DNA of 64,000 bases from a virus: positions 1 through 64,000 of the IMG/VR virus record IMGVR_UViG_3300047509_000156; one strand, 5' to 3'. Below are positions 41,248-48,766 of this stretch, in pieces. Position 1 is the first letter of the stretch. Each line of letters begins with the position of its first letter. The notes under the pieces are model-generated. The model was not told where the DNA came from and did no database searches. It saw nothing but the letters and a program-made list of their open reading frames with translations. The position numbers and the translations under genes were made by a program.

Positions 41248-42089
41248 TCACCTGAACGTCGGTTGTTCCCGTTCCCCTGCTTCCATTCGCCAGCGGTTCT
41301 CCTCTTCCTGTTGCTTCTTCCTGTTTACCGCCTCTGCTGCCCATTGTGTTGACCGTCTCCAGCCAAACCCCTCGTTCAGGTGCTTATTCCTCATCGTCTC
41401 GTAGAAGTTGTCCTCGTACTCGTCCACGAGGATCTGGCCGAACTCATCGGTTGCCGAGCAGAGTAGGCGGAATATTTCCCATCTTGTAAGTGTTCCTACT
41501 TCATCGCGGCTCATACGCCAGGGGGCACGACGGAAGAGGGCGTAGACTCTGCGGTGGAAGGTGTAGGGACGACCGTCGCCAAGAATGGTGAACTTCCAGT
41601 TTCCGTTATCGTTTCCCCGCTCATCGGCGGGGCTTGTCCGTTTCCCTCCGATACCGGAAAGTCGTTCTTCAGCACCCTGAGCGTCAAGTCGGCCCAGGAT
41701 TCCTTGTCGTTGTTCTTGATCCACGAGAGTTCATCGGGTTTGATGGGCGTGCTTCCGTACTTCGCCTGGCCCATCTGGAACTTGAGTAGGATGTACTCGA
41801 ATAGGCCGAACTCCGTGAACAGCCACTTGAGCGAGCATGGCGTGCCAAAGGCGTATTCATTGCCGGCCTGTCTCTCAAGGAAAGTGTCCTCGATCCGGTG
41901 AAAATTGTCCGCCGATGAGAATTCCCGCAGCGCCATCATACGGTTGAAGGCCCACTGCTCATGTCGCGTCTGGAATCGCAACTCCATGTCCATGTCGCAC
42001 GGTGCCAGGATATAGCGATTCTTTCTCTCTCCCTGCCCATACCACCACTCGACGGGAGCCTTGAGGAGCAATTGCGCGTCGGACGGCAC
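41248..42089 (-). CDS. Tail assembly chaperone GT fusion, made by -1 frameshift
   Basis: Ribosomes that slip at GGGAAAC (41646-41640) leave the G frame and continue in the -1 frame to 41248, giving a 280-residue fusion ...VSEGN-RTSPADERGNDNG... The extension is basic and Trp-rich (GFGWRRSTQWAAEAVNRKK). The T frame has no independent strong start. Tail chaperone genes just before the tape measure commonly use this device, as in phage lambda G/GT. Confidence 0.85.
41511..42089 (-). CDS. Tail assembly chaperone G
   Basis: 192 residues in the zero frame, ending in a Ser/Thr/Pro-rich tail (PTPSTAESTPSSVVPPGV) that is used only when no slip occurs. The front part is helical and Trp/Phe-rich (EWWYGQGERKNRYIL). 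It coats the tape measure during tail assembly. Located between tail tube and tape measure, the canonical position. Confidence 0.8.
   Translation of the reverse strand: MPSDAQLLLKAPVEWWYGQGERKNRYILAPCDMDMELRFQTRHEQWAFNRMMALREFSSADNFHRIEDTFLERQAGNEYAFGTPCSLKWLFTEFGLFEYILLKFQMGQAKYGSTPIKPDELSWIKNNDKESWADLTLRVLKNDFPVSEGNGQAPPMSGETITETGSSPFLATVVPTPSTAESTPSSVVPPGV
41615..41646 (-). promoter_or_regulatory. Programmed -1 ribosomal frameshift signal
   Basis: Slippery heptamer G-GGA-AAC in phase (41646-41640), a 7-base spacer, then a 6-bp stem CCCCGC/GCGGGG (41632-41627 with 41620-41615) with a 6-base loop. Slippage moves GGA-AAC pairing to GGG-AAA. Both frames are open across the site. Confidence 0.88.
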
Positions 42090-42100
42090 GATAATTCCTT

Positions 42101-42130
42101 TGATAAGATCGGGCGAACCTTATCTTATCA
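42101..42130. repeat. Inverted repeat between tail tube and chaperone genes
   Basis: TGATAAGA (42101-42108) and TCTTATCA (42123-42130) form an 8-bp stem around a 14-base loop, at the end of the tail tube gene. No U-run follows on the leftward strand, so it may stabilise or process the mRNA rather than end it. Confidence 0.45.
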
Positions 42131-42631
42131 CGTAATACCAGGCCCGTATGTGGTCGCGTTCGTCGTCCACGGTTCGTGGTAACCGCCATCGGACTCGCCG
42201 TGGATGGTAACAGGTTGGGCGCCAGGGACTCGGCCGCCATGATCGATCTGGCCGACGCAGACGGCCGGGAAGTTCCAGCCGTTCGTGCCGGTTCCAGAAG
42301 GCTCGATCTTGACGGAATAGAACTCACCGATGGACAGGGAAATGGGAGTGAGGAAGGGGTTGGCGGCGTCGTCGAAGGTCATGTTACGAATCGTGACCCG
42401 CGCCACGGGCACGTCGGCGAGTTTGGCGCTGCTGCCCAGCCAGGTGGCGCCGACGCCAGGGCCTGTCGTCTTGCCGTTGGGAAGGACGAAGTTGGGACCG
42501 GCGATGGAGGTGGGGATGCCCTCGGTGTTGCTCATGTCGAGCAACTGGGCAGTTTCCTGCACGTTCCATTCCTGGGTCGCGTACAGTGTTCCCGCGATGG
42601 TTATGCGGGCATCGACGGCACGGCGGCGCAT
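42128..42631 (-). CDS. Major tail tube protein
   Basis: 167 residues with the N-terminal ITIAGTLYATQEWNVQETAQ strand and a beta-rich body (VPVARVTIRNMTF, LSIGEFYSVKIEP) expected of a siphovirus tail tube. It lies directly upstream of the assembly chaperones and tape measure. Assignment by layout and position. Confidence 0.7.
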   Translation of the reverse strand: MRRRAVDARITIAGTLYATQEWNVQETAQLLDMSNTEGIPTSIAGPNFVLPNGKTTGPGVGATWLGSSAKLADVPVARVTIRNMTFDDAANPFLTPISLSIGEFYSVKIEPSGTGTNGWNFPAVCVGQIDHGGRVPGAQPVTIHGESDGGYHEPWTTNATTYGPGIT

Positions 42632-42700
42632 GGGATACCTCTTCTCTGGGGTGTTCCGGCCCCGCGCGAATCCTAGCAGAAGAGGCGTATATGGGAACAG

Positions 42701-43222
42701 TCAGCCCGTTCCCTGACAGGGTTCAACCACCTCGAAGGAGATGTGAAGCGCCGACACGTCGTAGTTCTCGTACCACGCCGGCCTGTCGATGGGAGGGTCC
42801 TCGTCGTAGTTTACCTCGTAGAGTTCGCTGTACTGCCCTGTGACCGTAACCTCCGTTGGAGACCCGGCGACGGCGCGGACGCAGATTTGCTGCCAGGAGA
42901 GGTAATCTGGAAGTCCTGCCGTGTTGTCGAGGTTTCCTGCTGCGATGCGGGTGAGTTCGACGATGTAGGTGTTCAGTTTCGTGTTCAGGCCGTTGGCGCG
43001 GGGATCGGCTGTCGTGTTCCAGACGGAGCGGACTGGACGCCCTGAGCAGGTGACGTAGATGAGGGGAAGATTCTCAGGAACGATGTCGGCCTCTTTTTTC
43101 GGCACTTTTCCAGTTATAACCGTGACCGGCGTGCCATTCGTTGTCGCCAGGCTCAGGCCGCTGACGACGTTGTAGGTGCCAACGAGAAGATCATTCCAAT
43201 TGGATACGGGTGTGGTAGGCAT
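42701..43222 (-). CDS. Probable tail terminator or completion protein
   Basis: 173 residues, alpha/beta, located just before the tail tube gene where tail terminators usually lie. Segments PLIYVTCSGRPVRSVWNTT and YIVELTRIAAGN match the strand-helix-strand layout of that family. Assignment is by position. Confidence 0.55.
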   Translation of the reverse strand: MPTTPVSNWNDLLVGTYNVVSGLSLATTNGTPVTVITGKVPKKEADIVPENLPLIYVTCSGRPVRSVWNTTADPRANGLNTKLNTYIVELTRIAAGNLDNTAGLPDYLSWQQICVRAVAGSPTEVTVTGQYSELYEVNYDEDPPIDRPAWYENYDVSALHISFEVVEPCQGTG

Positions 43223-43226
43223 GCCG

Positions 43227-44003
43227 CTATTCTAGCGGCGGCAGGCCGACAGCGGCGCGGCCATAGGCGATGCAGGCTTTCGACAGATAGGCGTTGGCGT
43301 CGATAATCGAGTTGTACCGGCGGCGAAGAGGCTCTCGAAACCCATCTCTTTCGTCAACTTCTCCTTCCAAGAGGCCAGCAACGCCTTTCACAATCATGCT
43401 TCTGTCTTCAGGACTGACATATGGATACTCGCCAAGGTATTCAAGAATACTGCAATACCAGCGGTAGTATTCCCTTCCCTCGAAAATTGGTACTACTGTT
43501 GACGGCGCACGGTCGCGTAGTACGACCTCCTCGATGGGGTGTTTGCTGAAGATAATGTCGGCGTGCTTGAGGAACCGTTCCTGCGTCAGGGCGATCCGGG
43601 CGATGAATCCACGACGGAAGACGACGCTCATATCGCCGGGACGCATATCGCGATAGAGAGGTTCGCGGTTGTGCAGGCACTGTAGCGGCATGTCGCCTGT
43701 CATCTCTTCCCAGACGAGTGGAAAAAGTTCTAACTCGCGGTAGAGGATATCCCTGGTGTCCATGTCGTCGCAAGCACAAGTGCCGTTTGTGTGCTGCCCA
43801 CCGCCACGCTTGCGGACACAGGAACCACAGGAGCATTTCTGACGCACCGGATCGAGCGTCAACTGGCCACGGATAAAATCGGCCAGGTTGTCGCGGCCGT
43901 TTTCCTCGAACCAGTCGGCCAGTGCCAGACGCGGTAGATCGTCTCGTGGGGATTCGAGGATAGAGTACATCAGGCTGACGCCGGTATCGACGGTCAATCG
44001 CAT
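43227..44003 (-). CDS. TIGR02996 (Gemmata-type) domain protein
   Basis: 258 residues from the ATG at 44003 with AGGAGG just upstream. Residues 12-48 carry LESPRDDLPRLALADWFEEN and ADFIRGQ, the Gemmata-type TIGR02996 repeat-companion motif that is abundant in Gemmata-group planctomycetes. A Cys cluster follows (CSCGSC...CACDD). The rest is unassigned. Strongest pointer in the window to the host group; probably acquired from the host. Confidence 0.75.
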   Translation of the reverse strand: MRLTVDTGVSLMYSILESPRDDLPRLALADWFEENGRDNLADFIRGQLTLDPVRQKCSCGSCVRKRGGGQHTNGTCACDDMDTRDILYRELELFPLVWEEMTGDMPLQCLHNREPLYRDMRPGDMSVVFRRGFIARIALTQERFLKHADIIFSKHPIEEVVLRDRAPSTVVPIFEGREYYRWYCSILEYLGEYPYVSPEDRSMIVKGVAGLLEGEVDERDGFREPLRRRYNSIIDANAYLSKACIAYGRAAVGLPPLE

Positions 44004-44149
44004 ATCCTCCTGGCGATCGTGGTCCAGTATGCCAGTTTTTTGCGGAGTATCGGCGCACAGGTGATAACCGTGCCGTCCTTCACGGTAAAGCCGGCACAAA
44101 GATAGGACGTGGTTACTTGATACAGGCCATCAGCAAGGTTTGTTTTCAC
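43994..44149 (-). CDS. Small conserved phage protein, GTG start (51 aa)
   Basis: GTG at 44149 overlaps the upstream stop (GTGA). The 51 residues (NLADGLYQVTTSYLCAGF, then CAPILRKKLAYW) match a short conserved phage protein that I recall from other tailed phages; its function is unknown. A 10-base overlap couples it to the next gene. Confidence 0.7.
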   Translation of the reverse strand: MKTNLADGLYQVTTSYLCAGFTVKDGTVITCAPILRKKLAYWTTIARRICD

Positions 44150-44484
44150 AGCTTAACCACACTGCCGTCGCAAATTTCGTTCAGGAACGGATATTCGGCA
44201 TTCTGCGGGTGATCGTAGTATTTCCTGCCGCAGTCCGAGCAGACGCAATCGCCACCGCAGCGGTCCCGGTCGAGGCGCGCCACGTCCTTACATCGCAGCA
44301 CCTCACGTGTCCTTGACGTGGCTACCTGTCGTCTCTCGACGGCGTGGAGCCAGCACAGATGGGTGAGGCTATCGCCTCACCCAGATGGGTGGGTTACTGG
44401 CAGGCTGGCGTCGGGAACGCTATCGCAATACTCCGTCGCCTCGTCGCAGAAAGCACACGTCAGGGATACTTCGGCTGGTTTCAT
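44146..44484 (-). pseudogene. Zinc-ribbon gene interrupted by in-frame TGA in a palindrome
   Basis: The ATG at 44484 opens a Cys-rich frame (LTCAFCDEATEYC...) that stops at a TGA inside a perfect hairpin. In the same frame beyond it, coding-like sequence continues (THLCWLHAVERRQ, then CGGDCVCSDCGRKYYDHP) to 44146. Removing 30 bases around the hairpin would restore ...LPVTHLCWLHAVE. It could be an inactivated gene, a readthrough or recoding site, or two short genes; the second part has a GTG at the ...REVLRCKD region. Confidence 0.55.
44361..44382. repeat. Perfect hairpin containing an in-frame TGA
   Basis: GGGTGAGGC-GATA-GCCTCACCC on the coding (leftward) strand, 9-bp stem with 4-base loop, 44382-44361. 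The direct repeat CAGATGGGTG flanks it (44356-44365 and 44382-44391), as if copied in by a small duplication. The stop codon lies within the stem. Confidence 0.7.
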
Positions 44485-44774
44485 CGACTGTCCTCGTAGT
44501 TGTTTCTCGTCAGATTACGGATCTCCGCATCAATTCCCTCGGAGTCGAGGGTAATGTGCGTTCTTGGTTTAGTGGCGAAGAACTCCTCGATCTTCTGCCG
44601 CACTTCACCGGCTGTCATGGTGCCCGGCCAGGTGGTGCGGTATTCCTTGAACTCGCTGTAGCATTCTCCGCAGATGTAGTAGCCGCACAGAAGGCCGCAG
44701 TGGGGGCAGGGGAAGTTCACAACGTCGCACATACAGTTCCCGCAGCCGTACCGGTGGCAGGCAAGTACGCTCAT
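44481..44774 (-). CDS. Zinc-ribbon protein (97 aa)
   Basis: Cys-rich front half (RYGCGNCMCD, then FPCPHCGLLC...CGECY) and a helical tail. The segment VNFPCPHCG also opens the small gene at 45283, with nearly the same DNA, so the two share a recent duplicated knuckle. Start overlaps the upstream stop. Confidence 0.65.
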   Translation of the reverse strand: MSVLACHRYGCGNCMCDVVNFPCPHCGLLCGYYICGECYSEFKEYRTTWPGTMTAGEVRQKIEEFFATKPRTHITLDSEGIDAEIRNLTRNNYEDSR

Positions 44775-45211
44775 TTATTCATCTCCTCTTCCATCAACCC
44801 CGTCGCTTCGAGGAAGAACGCCGCGATACCTACGCGAAGCATATCCACGGGAGAAACTCCATTATCCTTGGCTGCCTTTATCGTTGCGGCGGCAACGATG
44901 ATCAGACTGTCGTCTTTCATGGCGCGGTGGATGTCGTTCTCGCTGAACCAGGATTCCCCCATGCACTCCAGTCGCCGCATCCGCCCAGGAGCGGGCGCCT
45001 TGAGTGTACCCTTCTCCACATTGACGCCAATATTAGCTTCGAGTAGTCCCAGAATGCCGACAACGAAGGCGTCCTTGACGAGCCTCTGCACGTCGGTGTC
45101 CTCCGGATCGAACGGATGCCGGCGGATCAGGTCCTCGATGCCTCCTCCACGGCGAAGGTTCTGCCAGAGAGCGTCGGCAACGGCAGCGTGTTCTTCAGGT
45201 ACGTCGGACAT
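44771..45211 (-). CDS. Hypothetical protein (146 aa), first gene after promoter P2
   Basis: Helical, with LIIVAAATIKAAKDN and GIAAFFLEATGLMEEE. Promoter P2 lies about 30 bases upstream, so this begins a transcription unit leading into the tail genes. Not recognised. Confidence 0.65.
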   Translation of the reverse strand: MSDVPEEHAAVADALWQNLRRGGGIEDLIRRHPFDPEDTDVQRLVKDAFVVGILGLLEANIGVNVEKGTLKAPAPGRMRRLECMGESWFSENDIHRAMKDDSLIIVAAATIKAAKDNGVSPVDMLRVGIAAFFLEATGLMEEEMNK

Positions 45212-45241
45212 GGGTGTTCTCCTGGGTGGGCGACTCTATCC

Positions 45242-45269
45242 TATACGCGGCCGTCGCTATTGTGTGACA
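45242..45269 (-). promoter_or_regulatory. Phage promoter P2 (TGTCAC-N15-GCGTATA)
   Basis: Leftward TGTCAC (45269-45264) and GCGTATA (45248-45242) with 15 bases between, followed by the start of the gene at 45211. Same motif and spacing as P1, P3, P4 and P5. Confidence 0.65.
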
Positions 45270-45282
45270 GGAAACCCGGACG

Positions 45283-45468
45283 TTACGGCGTCATCCCCAT
45301 TCGATATGTCTTCTGTAGGCTCATCCGAGACTGCCAGGATTTACCCTTTTCCTGCCTCCAGATCCACAGGTAGCACAGCCTATCGCACCAGACGCAGTAG
45401 ACATCCCACGTCCCCCACGGATCGGCGACGGGGACAGGCTTGCCGCAGTGGGGGCAGGGGAAGTTCAC
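45283..45468 (-). CDS. Zinc-ribbon protein, GTG start (61 aa)
   Basis: GTG at 45468 overlaps the stop of the next gene (GTGA). VNFPCPHCGKP...VYCVWCDRLC gives two Cys pairs in a compact ribbon; the tail is basic. Shares its opening with the gene at 44481. Confidence 0.6.
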   Translation of the reverse strand: MNFPCPHCGKPVPVADPWGTWDVYCVWCDRLCYLWIWRQEKGKSWQSRMSLQKTYRMGMTP

Positions 45469-45746
45469 GTCGTCCTCTCGGGGATTGCCGCGATGTCGAA
45501 CTCGATGGGTTCGACTGGTTCTCCCTTGTCGTACCTGCTGATGAAATCCTGCAAGGCATCCGGTGTCAGGTGTCTTCCACCGCCAATACTGACGTGAAAG
45601 GGACTGACACTGACGTAGTTCGTCAGGAGCGGGTCGTACTGCTCGGGCCAGCCGAGTGTCCTGAGAATGCACAGCGACCCGGCGCACTTGCGGGCGTCGC
45701 TCCTGATGCCCCTGTCGATGTCTTCCTGCGTTATCTGGAATTTCAT
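45465..45746 (-). CDS. Hypothetical protein (93 aa)
   Basis: Begins KFQITQEDIDRGIRSDARKC and has a central CAGSLCILRTLGW; mixed alpha/beta. The opening resembles a short domain I have seen in phage proteins, role unknown. Start overlaps the upstream stop. Confidence 0.6.
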   Translation of the reverse strand: MKFQITQEDIDRGIRSDARKCAGSLCILRTLGWPEQYDPLLTNYVSVSPFHVSIGGGRHLTPDALQDFISRYDKGEPVEPIEFDIAAIPERTT

Positions 45747-46108
45747 GGGTCTCTCCTTCCGAATGTCTGCTTGACCGCCTCAATGATGGCAGAAACGTCC
45801 TCTTCCGTGCCGCGTTTCTTCGTGATGGGCAGGAAATACTTACCGCTCGACGGCCACCACTGAAATATCTGCGCCGAGCCTTCGTAGAGACAGACGTGAG
45901 GAACTTTGGCCGGTTGAATCATACTGATGCGGACCTCGATCCCCAGTGGCGTCATGGCGTCTGTTAGTTGTCGTAGAATGTCGGCGTAGTCACCCGTATC
46001 ATCGGTGCCGACGCCAGAGTGTTCGCCACCGCCCATTCCACGTTGGCGTGGTCTCCTTCGCCTGCCTCCTCTTGGCTGTGTCATGTCGTTCTCTGGCTCC
46101 TGTGACAC
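45743..46108 (-). CDS. Hypothetical protein with Arg/Gly-rich leader (121 aa)
   Basis: GTG start at 46108, or the ATG eight codons on. An RGGRRRRPRQRGMGGG stretch is followed by a beta-rich domain (VPHVCLYEGSAQIFQWW). Coding-like sequence (WYCEDNALPCRIREAGEEEW) continues upstream in this frame as far as the stop of the gene at 46187, without a start codon, so an indel or lost start may have shortened the gene. Confidence 0.55.
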   Translation of the reverse strand: MSQEPENDMTQPRGGRRRRPRQRGMGGGEHSGVGTDDTGDYADILRQLTDAMTPLGIEVRISMIQPAKVPHVCLYEGSAQIFQWWPSSGKYFLPITKKRGTEEDVSAIIEAVKQTFGRRDP

Positions 46109-46186
46109 GTTTTCGCTCGTCCACCACTCCTCTTCGCCCGCCTCGCGGATTCGGCAAGGCAGTGCGTTATCCTCGCAGTACCACTT

Positions 46187-46516
46187 TCACACTGTCTCCA
46201 GCGGTGAAAGAAGCGGCATGTCGAGCGTGACGACGAGTTCTCCTGTTTCTAGAGCGTTCTCGAATCGCGCCGAATCGTACTCGTCGAGTTCGATACCGCA
46301 CACCGTTCGCGCCTCGGCTGTCGGCAGGGGAATGTCTCTCACCTTGTAGCGTTTCTGCGACTCGATCACCTTCTCGCGTCTTCGCCTCAGTTCTCCCGTG
46401 ACGAATCGTCGCAGATCGTCTTCGAGCCAGTCCTGCCGATCCAGCCAGTCTAGGTAGCCAATCGGGATATCACTCCACCGCTTCCCGACGTACTTCCCGA
46501 ACGGCATGACTCGCAT
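46187..46516 (-). CDS. DUF3820-like protein (109 aa)
   Basis: Opens MRVMPFGKYVGKRWSDIPIG, the signature of the DUF3820/putative quorum-regulated family (MPFGK.KG..W..IP..YL.WL), a short domain found with nucleases and in phages. The remainder is charged and helical. Role unknown. Confidence 0.65.
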   Translation of the reverse strand: MRVMPFGKYVGKRWSDIPIGYLDWLDRQDWLEDDLRRFVTGELRRRREKVIESQKRYKVRDIPLPTAEARTVCGIELDEYDSARFENALETGELVVTLDMPLLSPLETV

Positions 46517-46557
46517 AATAGTTTCCCTCTGCGCAGACCTTCCCCCGGCACACTCCC

Positions 46558-46794
46558 TCACTCCCTCCTGGGTCCTGTAAGCCTTCGTGTCCTACCCTGC
46601 GTGGGAACAGCGATCATCTGCGTCGTGGCTTGTGCCGCGATCAGGATGCTCTTGTTCCCACTGCCGGATCGTTTGCGATTTTGACTGGGCGAGTGTCGTT
46701 TCGCGTTGGCTTTCTTACAGTCCCCTATCGGTCGTTCGGTCGTTTCGGTGTGTTCGGCGGCCTGGGCTATTGGCCATAACCGCCTCTCCGACAC
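46558..46794 (-). CDS. Uncertain ORF (78 aa)
   Basis: GTG-started frame with a Thr/Arg/Ser-rich product (CKKANAKRHSPSQNRKRS). Composition is unlike neighbouring genes and no ribosome site is seen. Listed because the 600-base stretch 46517-47114 has no better candidate than this frame and the one at 46862. Confidence 0.25.
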   Translation of the reverse strand: MSERRLWPIAQAAEHTETTERPIGDCKKANAKRHSPSQNRKRSGSGNKSILIAAQATTQMIAVPTQGRTRRLTGPRRE

Positions 46795-46861
46795 CGGCCA
46801 CCCCTCGGAACGTCGCTTTCCGCTTGGAACCCGTAGGTCCTCTTCCCTAGCCCGCCAGGAA

Positions 46862-47035
46862 CTACCCCCGGCCTGCTGGACTACCGACTTGCTGGCGGGA
46901 ATCGGCCTTTCGTGGGAAAGTGATCAGCAAGTACCACTTTCGCAGCCGACGCACCGGCGTTTCGTCTCCGGCGCTTCTCTTGTCGATGGGGTTCGTCTTG
47001 CGGCACTTGGAAGGGAATCCTAGAATTGCCTTCAT
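46862..47035 (-). CDS. Uncertain ORF (57 aa)
   Basis: ATG at 47035; basic product including CRKTNPIDKRSAGDETPVRR and KWYLLITFPRK. No domain. A hairpin GCCGAAC/GTTCGGC lies just upstream near 47070-47095. Either a short gene or part of a non-coding RNA region. Confidence 0.3.
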   Translation of the reverse strand: MKAILGFPSKCRKTNPIDKRSAGDETPVRRLRKWYLLITFPRKADSRQQVGSPAGRG

Positions 47036-47114
47036 GGTGACGCCGCCAAGCAGACACCATCGTGCCGAACTCGTTCTGGGTTCGGCATCGTTATTGATAC
47101 AGTATCTCCCGCTT

Positions 47115-47951
47115 CTACGCAATCAGTCTTCCGAGAGTCAACTTGTCCGACAGGTCGATCTGCCGCTTCCGCCGATCCGCCTGGGCATAGAGTGCCCGCA
47201 TGAATCCTGGGTGCGCACGCAACTTGTCCAACGCCCGCGCCACCAGTTGCCGCACCCTCTCCCTGGTAATTCCCAACTCGTTGCCGATATCCTGTAACGT
47301 CCTATCCTCGAAGACGTGCAGGCAAAGAAGACGGAAATCGCGGTCGCTGTCCACGGTGATTTTGAGCAGCAAGAGCAGTTGCTCTGGTAACTCTTTCTCG
47401 ACTTCCTCGGTTTCCTCTCGGTCGAGAACCTCGAAGATGTGGTTCTCCTCGCGATGTGATGACGGGTTGCCGTGAGAGTCGCTTACTCGCTCCAGTTCGC
47501 TGAAATGGATGGGAATGCGGATTTGGTTCTTGCTTCCACTCCGGTACTGAGGCCCGACACGCAGATCAGCCGATTCGGCTGCGATGCCGATGTATGAGCG
47601 TATCCAGTGGTAGGCAAAAGAGGAAAACTTGGCGCCAGTTTCCTCATCCCACGGCAAATCGCTGTAGGGGTGCCATGCCCACGGAGTAATGTACCGCTGG
47701 GCGGCAACAGATAGTCCTATCCAGCCGGCGTCGATCAGGTCGTCGAAGTATTGATCGGTGATGGCTTTGAAACCAACAACGGCCCAGCCATAGCGCCGAC
47801 GTGCCAGGGCGCAGGCGATCCGCCGCGCCTCCTTCCATACCAGTCCCTGGTTGTCGGTAACGAGTTGTTGCTCCTCGGGAGTCAGTTTTCGCAGGGGTGC
47901 GTACTTGACCCTACCCGAAAGGTGCCCAAGATGATGATTGTCGGCGTCCAT
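47115..47951 (-). CDS. RNA polymerase sigma factor (sigma-70 family)
   Basis: 278 residues from the ATG at 47951 with a strong AAGGAG site. Region 2 is visible in LIDAGWIGLSVAAQRY and FSSFAYHWIRSYIG (the promoter-melting and -10 helix) and region 4 in RTLQDIGNELGITRERVRQL (from residue 217), the -35-binding helix-turn-helix. It would direct host RNA polymerase to phage promoters. Its own promoter P3 carries the TGTCAC/GCGTATA motif, as expected if it, or the fused sigma at 7276, reads that class. Confidence 0.88.
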   Translation of the reverse strand: MDADNHHLGHLSGRVKYAPLRKLTPEEQQLVTDNQGLVWKEARRIACALARRRYGWAVVGFKAITDQYFDDLIDAGWIGLSVAAQRYITPWAWHPYSDLPWDEETGAKFSSFAYHWIRSYIGIAAESADLRVGPQYRSGSKNQIRIPIHFSELERVSDSHGNPSSHREENHIFEVLDREETEEVEKELPEQLLLLLKITVDSDRDFRLLCLHVFEDRTLQDIGNELGITRERVRQLVARALDKLRAHPGFMRALYAQADRRKRQIDLSDKLTLGRLIA

Positions 47952-48008
47952 GTTTCTCCTTCGCTGACTGGCCACGGATGTTAGAAGCATCGCGTGGCCT
48001 TTCCCTTA

Positions 48009-48036
48009 TATACGCTCAATCGGGCAACTTGTGACA
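48009..48036 (-). promoter_or_regulatory. Phage promoter P3 (TGTCAC-N15-GCGTATA)
   Basis: Leftward TGTCAC (48036-48031) and GCGTATA (48015-48009), 15 bases apart, about 58 bases before the sigma factor ATG. It overlaps the 3' end of the gene upstream. Confidence 0.65.
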
Positions 48037-48276
48037 GACGTGATCGGGTTGCACGTCCTCACCGGCTGCCGGGATACCCAACAGGGCAGCGGGGGCGCCG
48101 AAAGATTCGAGAACACCGTCGCGCATTTTCTCGTAGCCTTCGGCGTACTGTGCCGAACCGCACTCGTCCGTCATGTAGACGGGCAAGCCGCGATCGGGTG
48201 CCATGATCCATTCTTGTTGGGGCAGCATACCAAAGACGCTCCCCAGCGACACGATGATCGAGTCCTTCTCTTCCAT
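48016..48276 (-). CDS. Hypothetical protein (86 aa)
   Basis: Mixed alpha/beta protein with FGMLPQQEWIMAPDRGLPVY. Sits between a head-completion candidate and the sigma factor. Not recognised. Confidence 0.6.
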   Translation of the reverse strand: MEEKDSIIVSLGSVFGMLPQQEWIMAPDRGLPVYMTDECGSAQYAEGYEKMRDGVLESFGAPAALLGIPAAGEDVQPDHVCHKLPD

Positions 48277-48277
48277 C

Positions 48278-48664
48278 TCACACTCTCTTCTGTACGTAGG
48301 TATTGATCCTCTGATCGTTCAACCCGGTAGCCACCCCACCCATGCGGACGATGTTCCACGTCGTTCCATCGGCTAGAGTCCAGTAGTCGGCAATCTTCGG
48401 TTTCGGACATGGTGATGGAGTCGCGGCGGCAAGGATCTCGGCCCAGACTTCCACCATCTTCGTCGATTTGGCAAGCGTGGCGCCGACGTGGGATACCTCG
48501 ATAGCCGTCAGGGGACGGGATTTCACGAACGGCATTCCGTATTTTACAAACACCCCGTCTGACACCTTGACGTTCAGGGTCACTGTCTGATTGCTTTGTG
48601 CTTCCGGCTCGGTATTCGGTTCAGTCAGCCAATGAAAATCGCCTCCAAGGATGGCGTCGAGCAT
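48278..48664 (-). CDS. Probable head-tail joining protein (128 aa)
   Basis: Ends with ADYWTLADGTTWNIVRMGG and NTYVQKRV, the beta-barrel pattern of small head-closure proteins. Its place after the adaptor block and before the tail genes fits. Assignment moderate. Confidence 0.5.
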   Translation of the reverse strand: MLDAILGGDFHWLTEPNTEPEAQSNQTVTLNVKVSDGVFVKYGMPFVKSRPLTAIEVSHVGATLAKSTKMVEVWAEILAAATPSPCPKPKIADYWTLADGTTWNIVRMGGVATGLNDQRINTYVQKRV

Positions 48665-48766
48665 TTTCCTCTACCTCTCGTCTGCAAAGACTATAGGATA
48701 GATTGAAAGCCCTGGCGTGGTGTAAACACCCAGGGCACGACACGAACCACCTTCAGGGAGATGGCC

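Noticed and set aside
42684-42692. GCGTATATGG motif, and another near 59731
   Set aside because: They match the downstream promoter box but lack TGTCAC at the required 15-base spacing, and the first points into antisense of known genes.
44385-45863. 492-residue rightward open frame
   Set aside because: Covers at least four well-coupled leftward genes with Cys-knuckle products and the P2 promoter; low-complexity Ser/Arg composition without domains.
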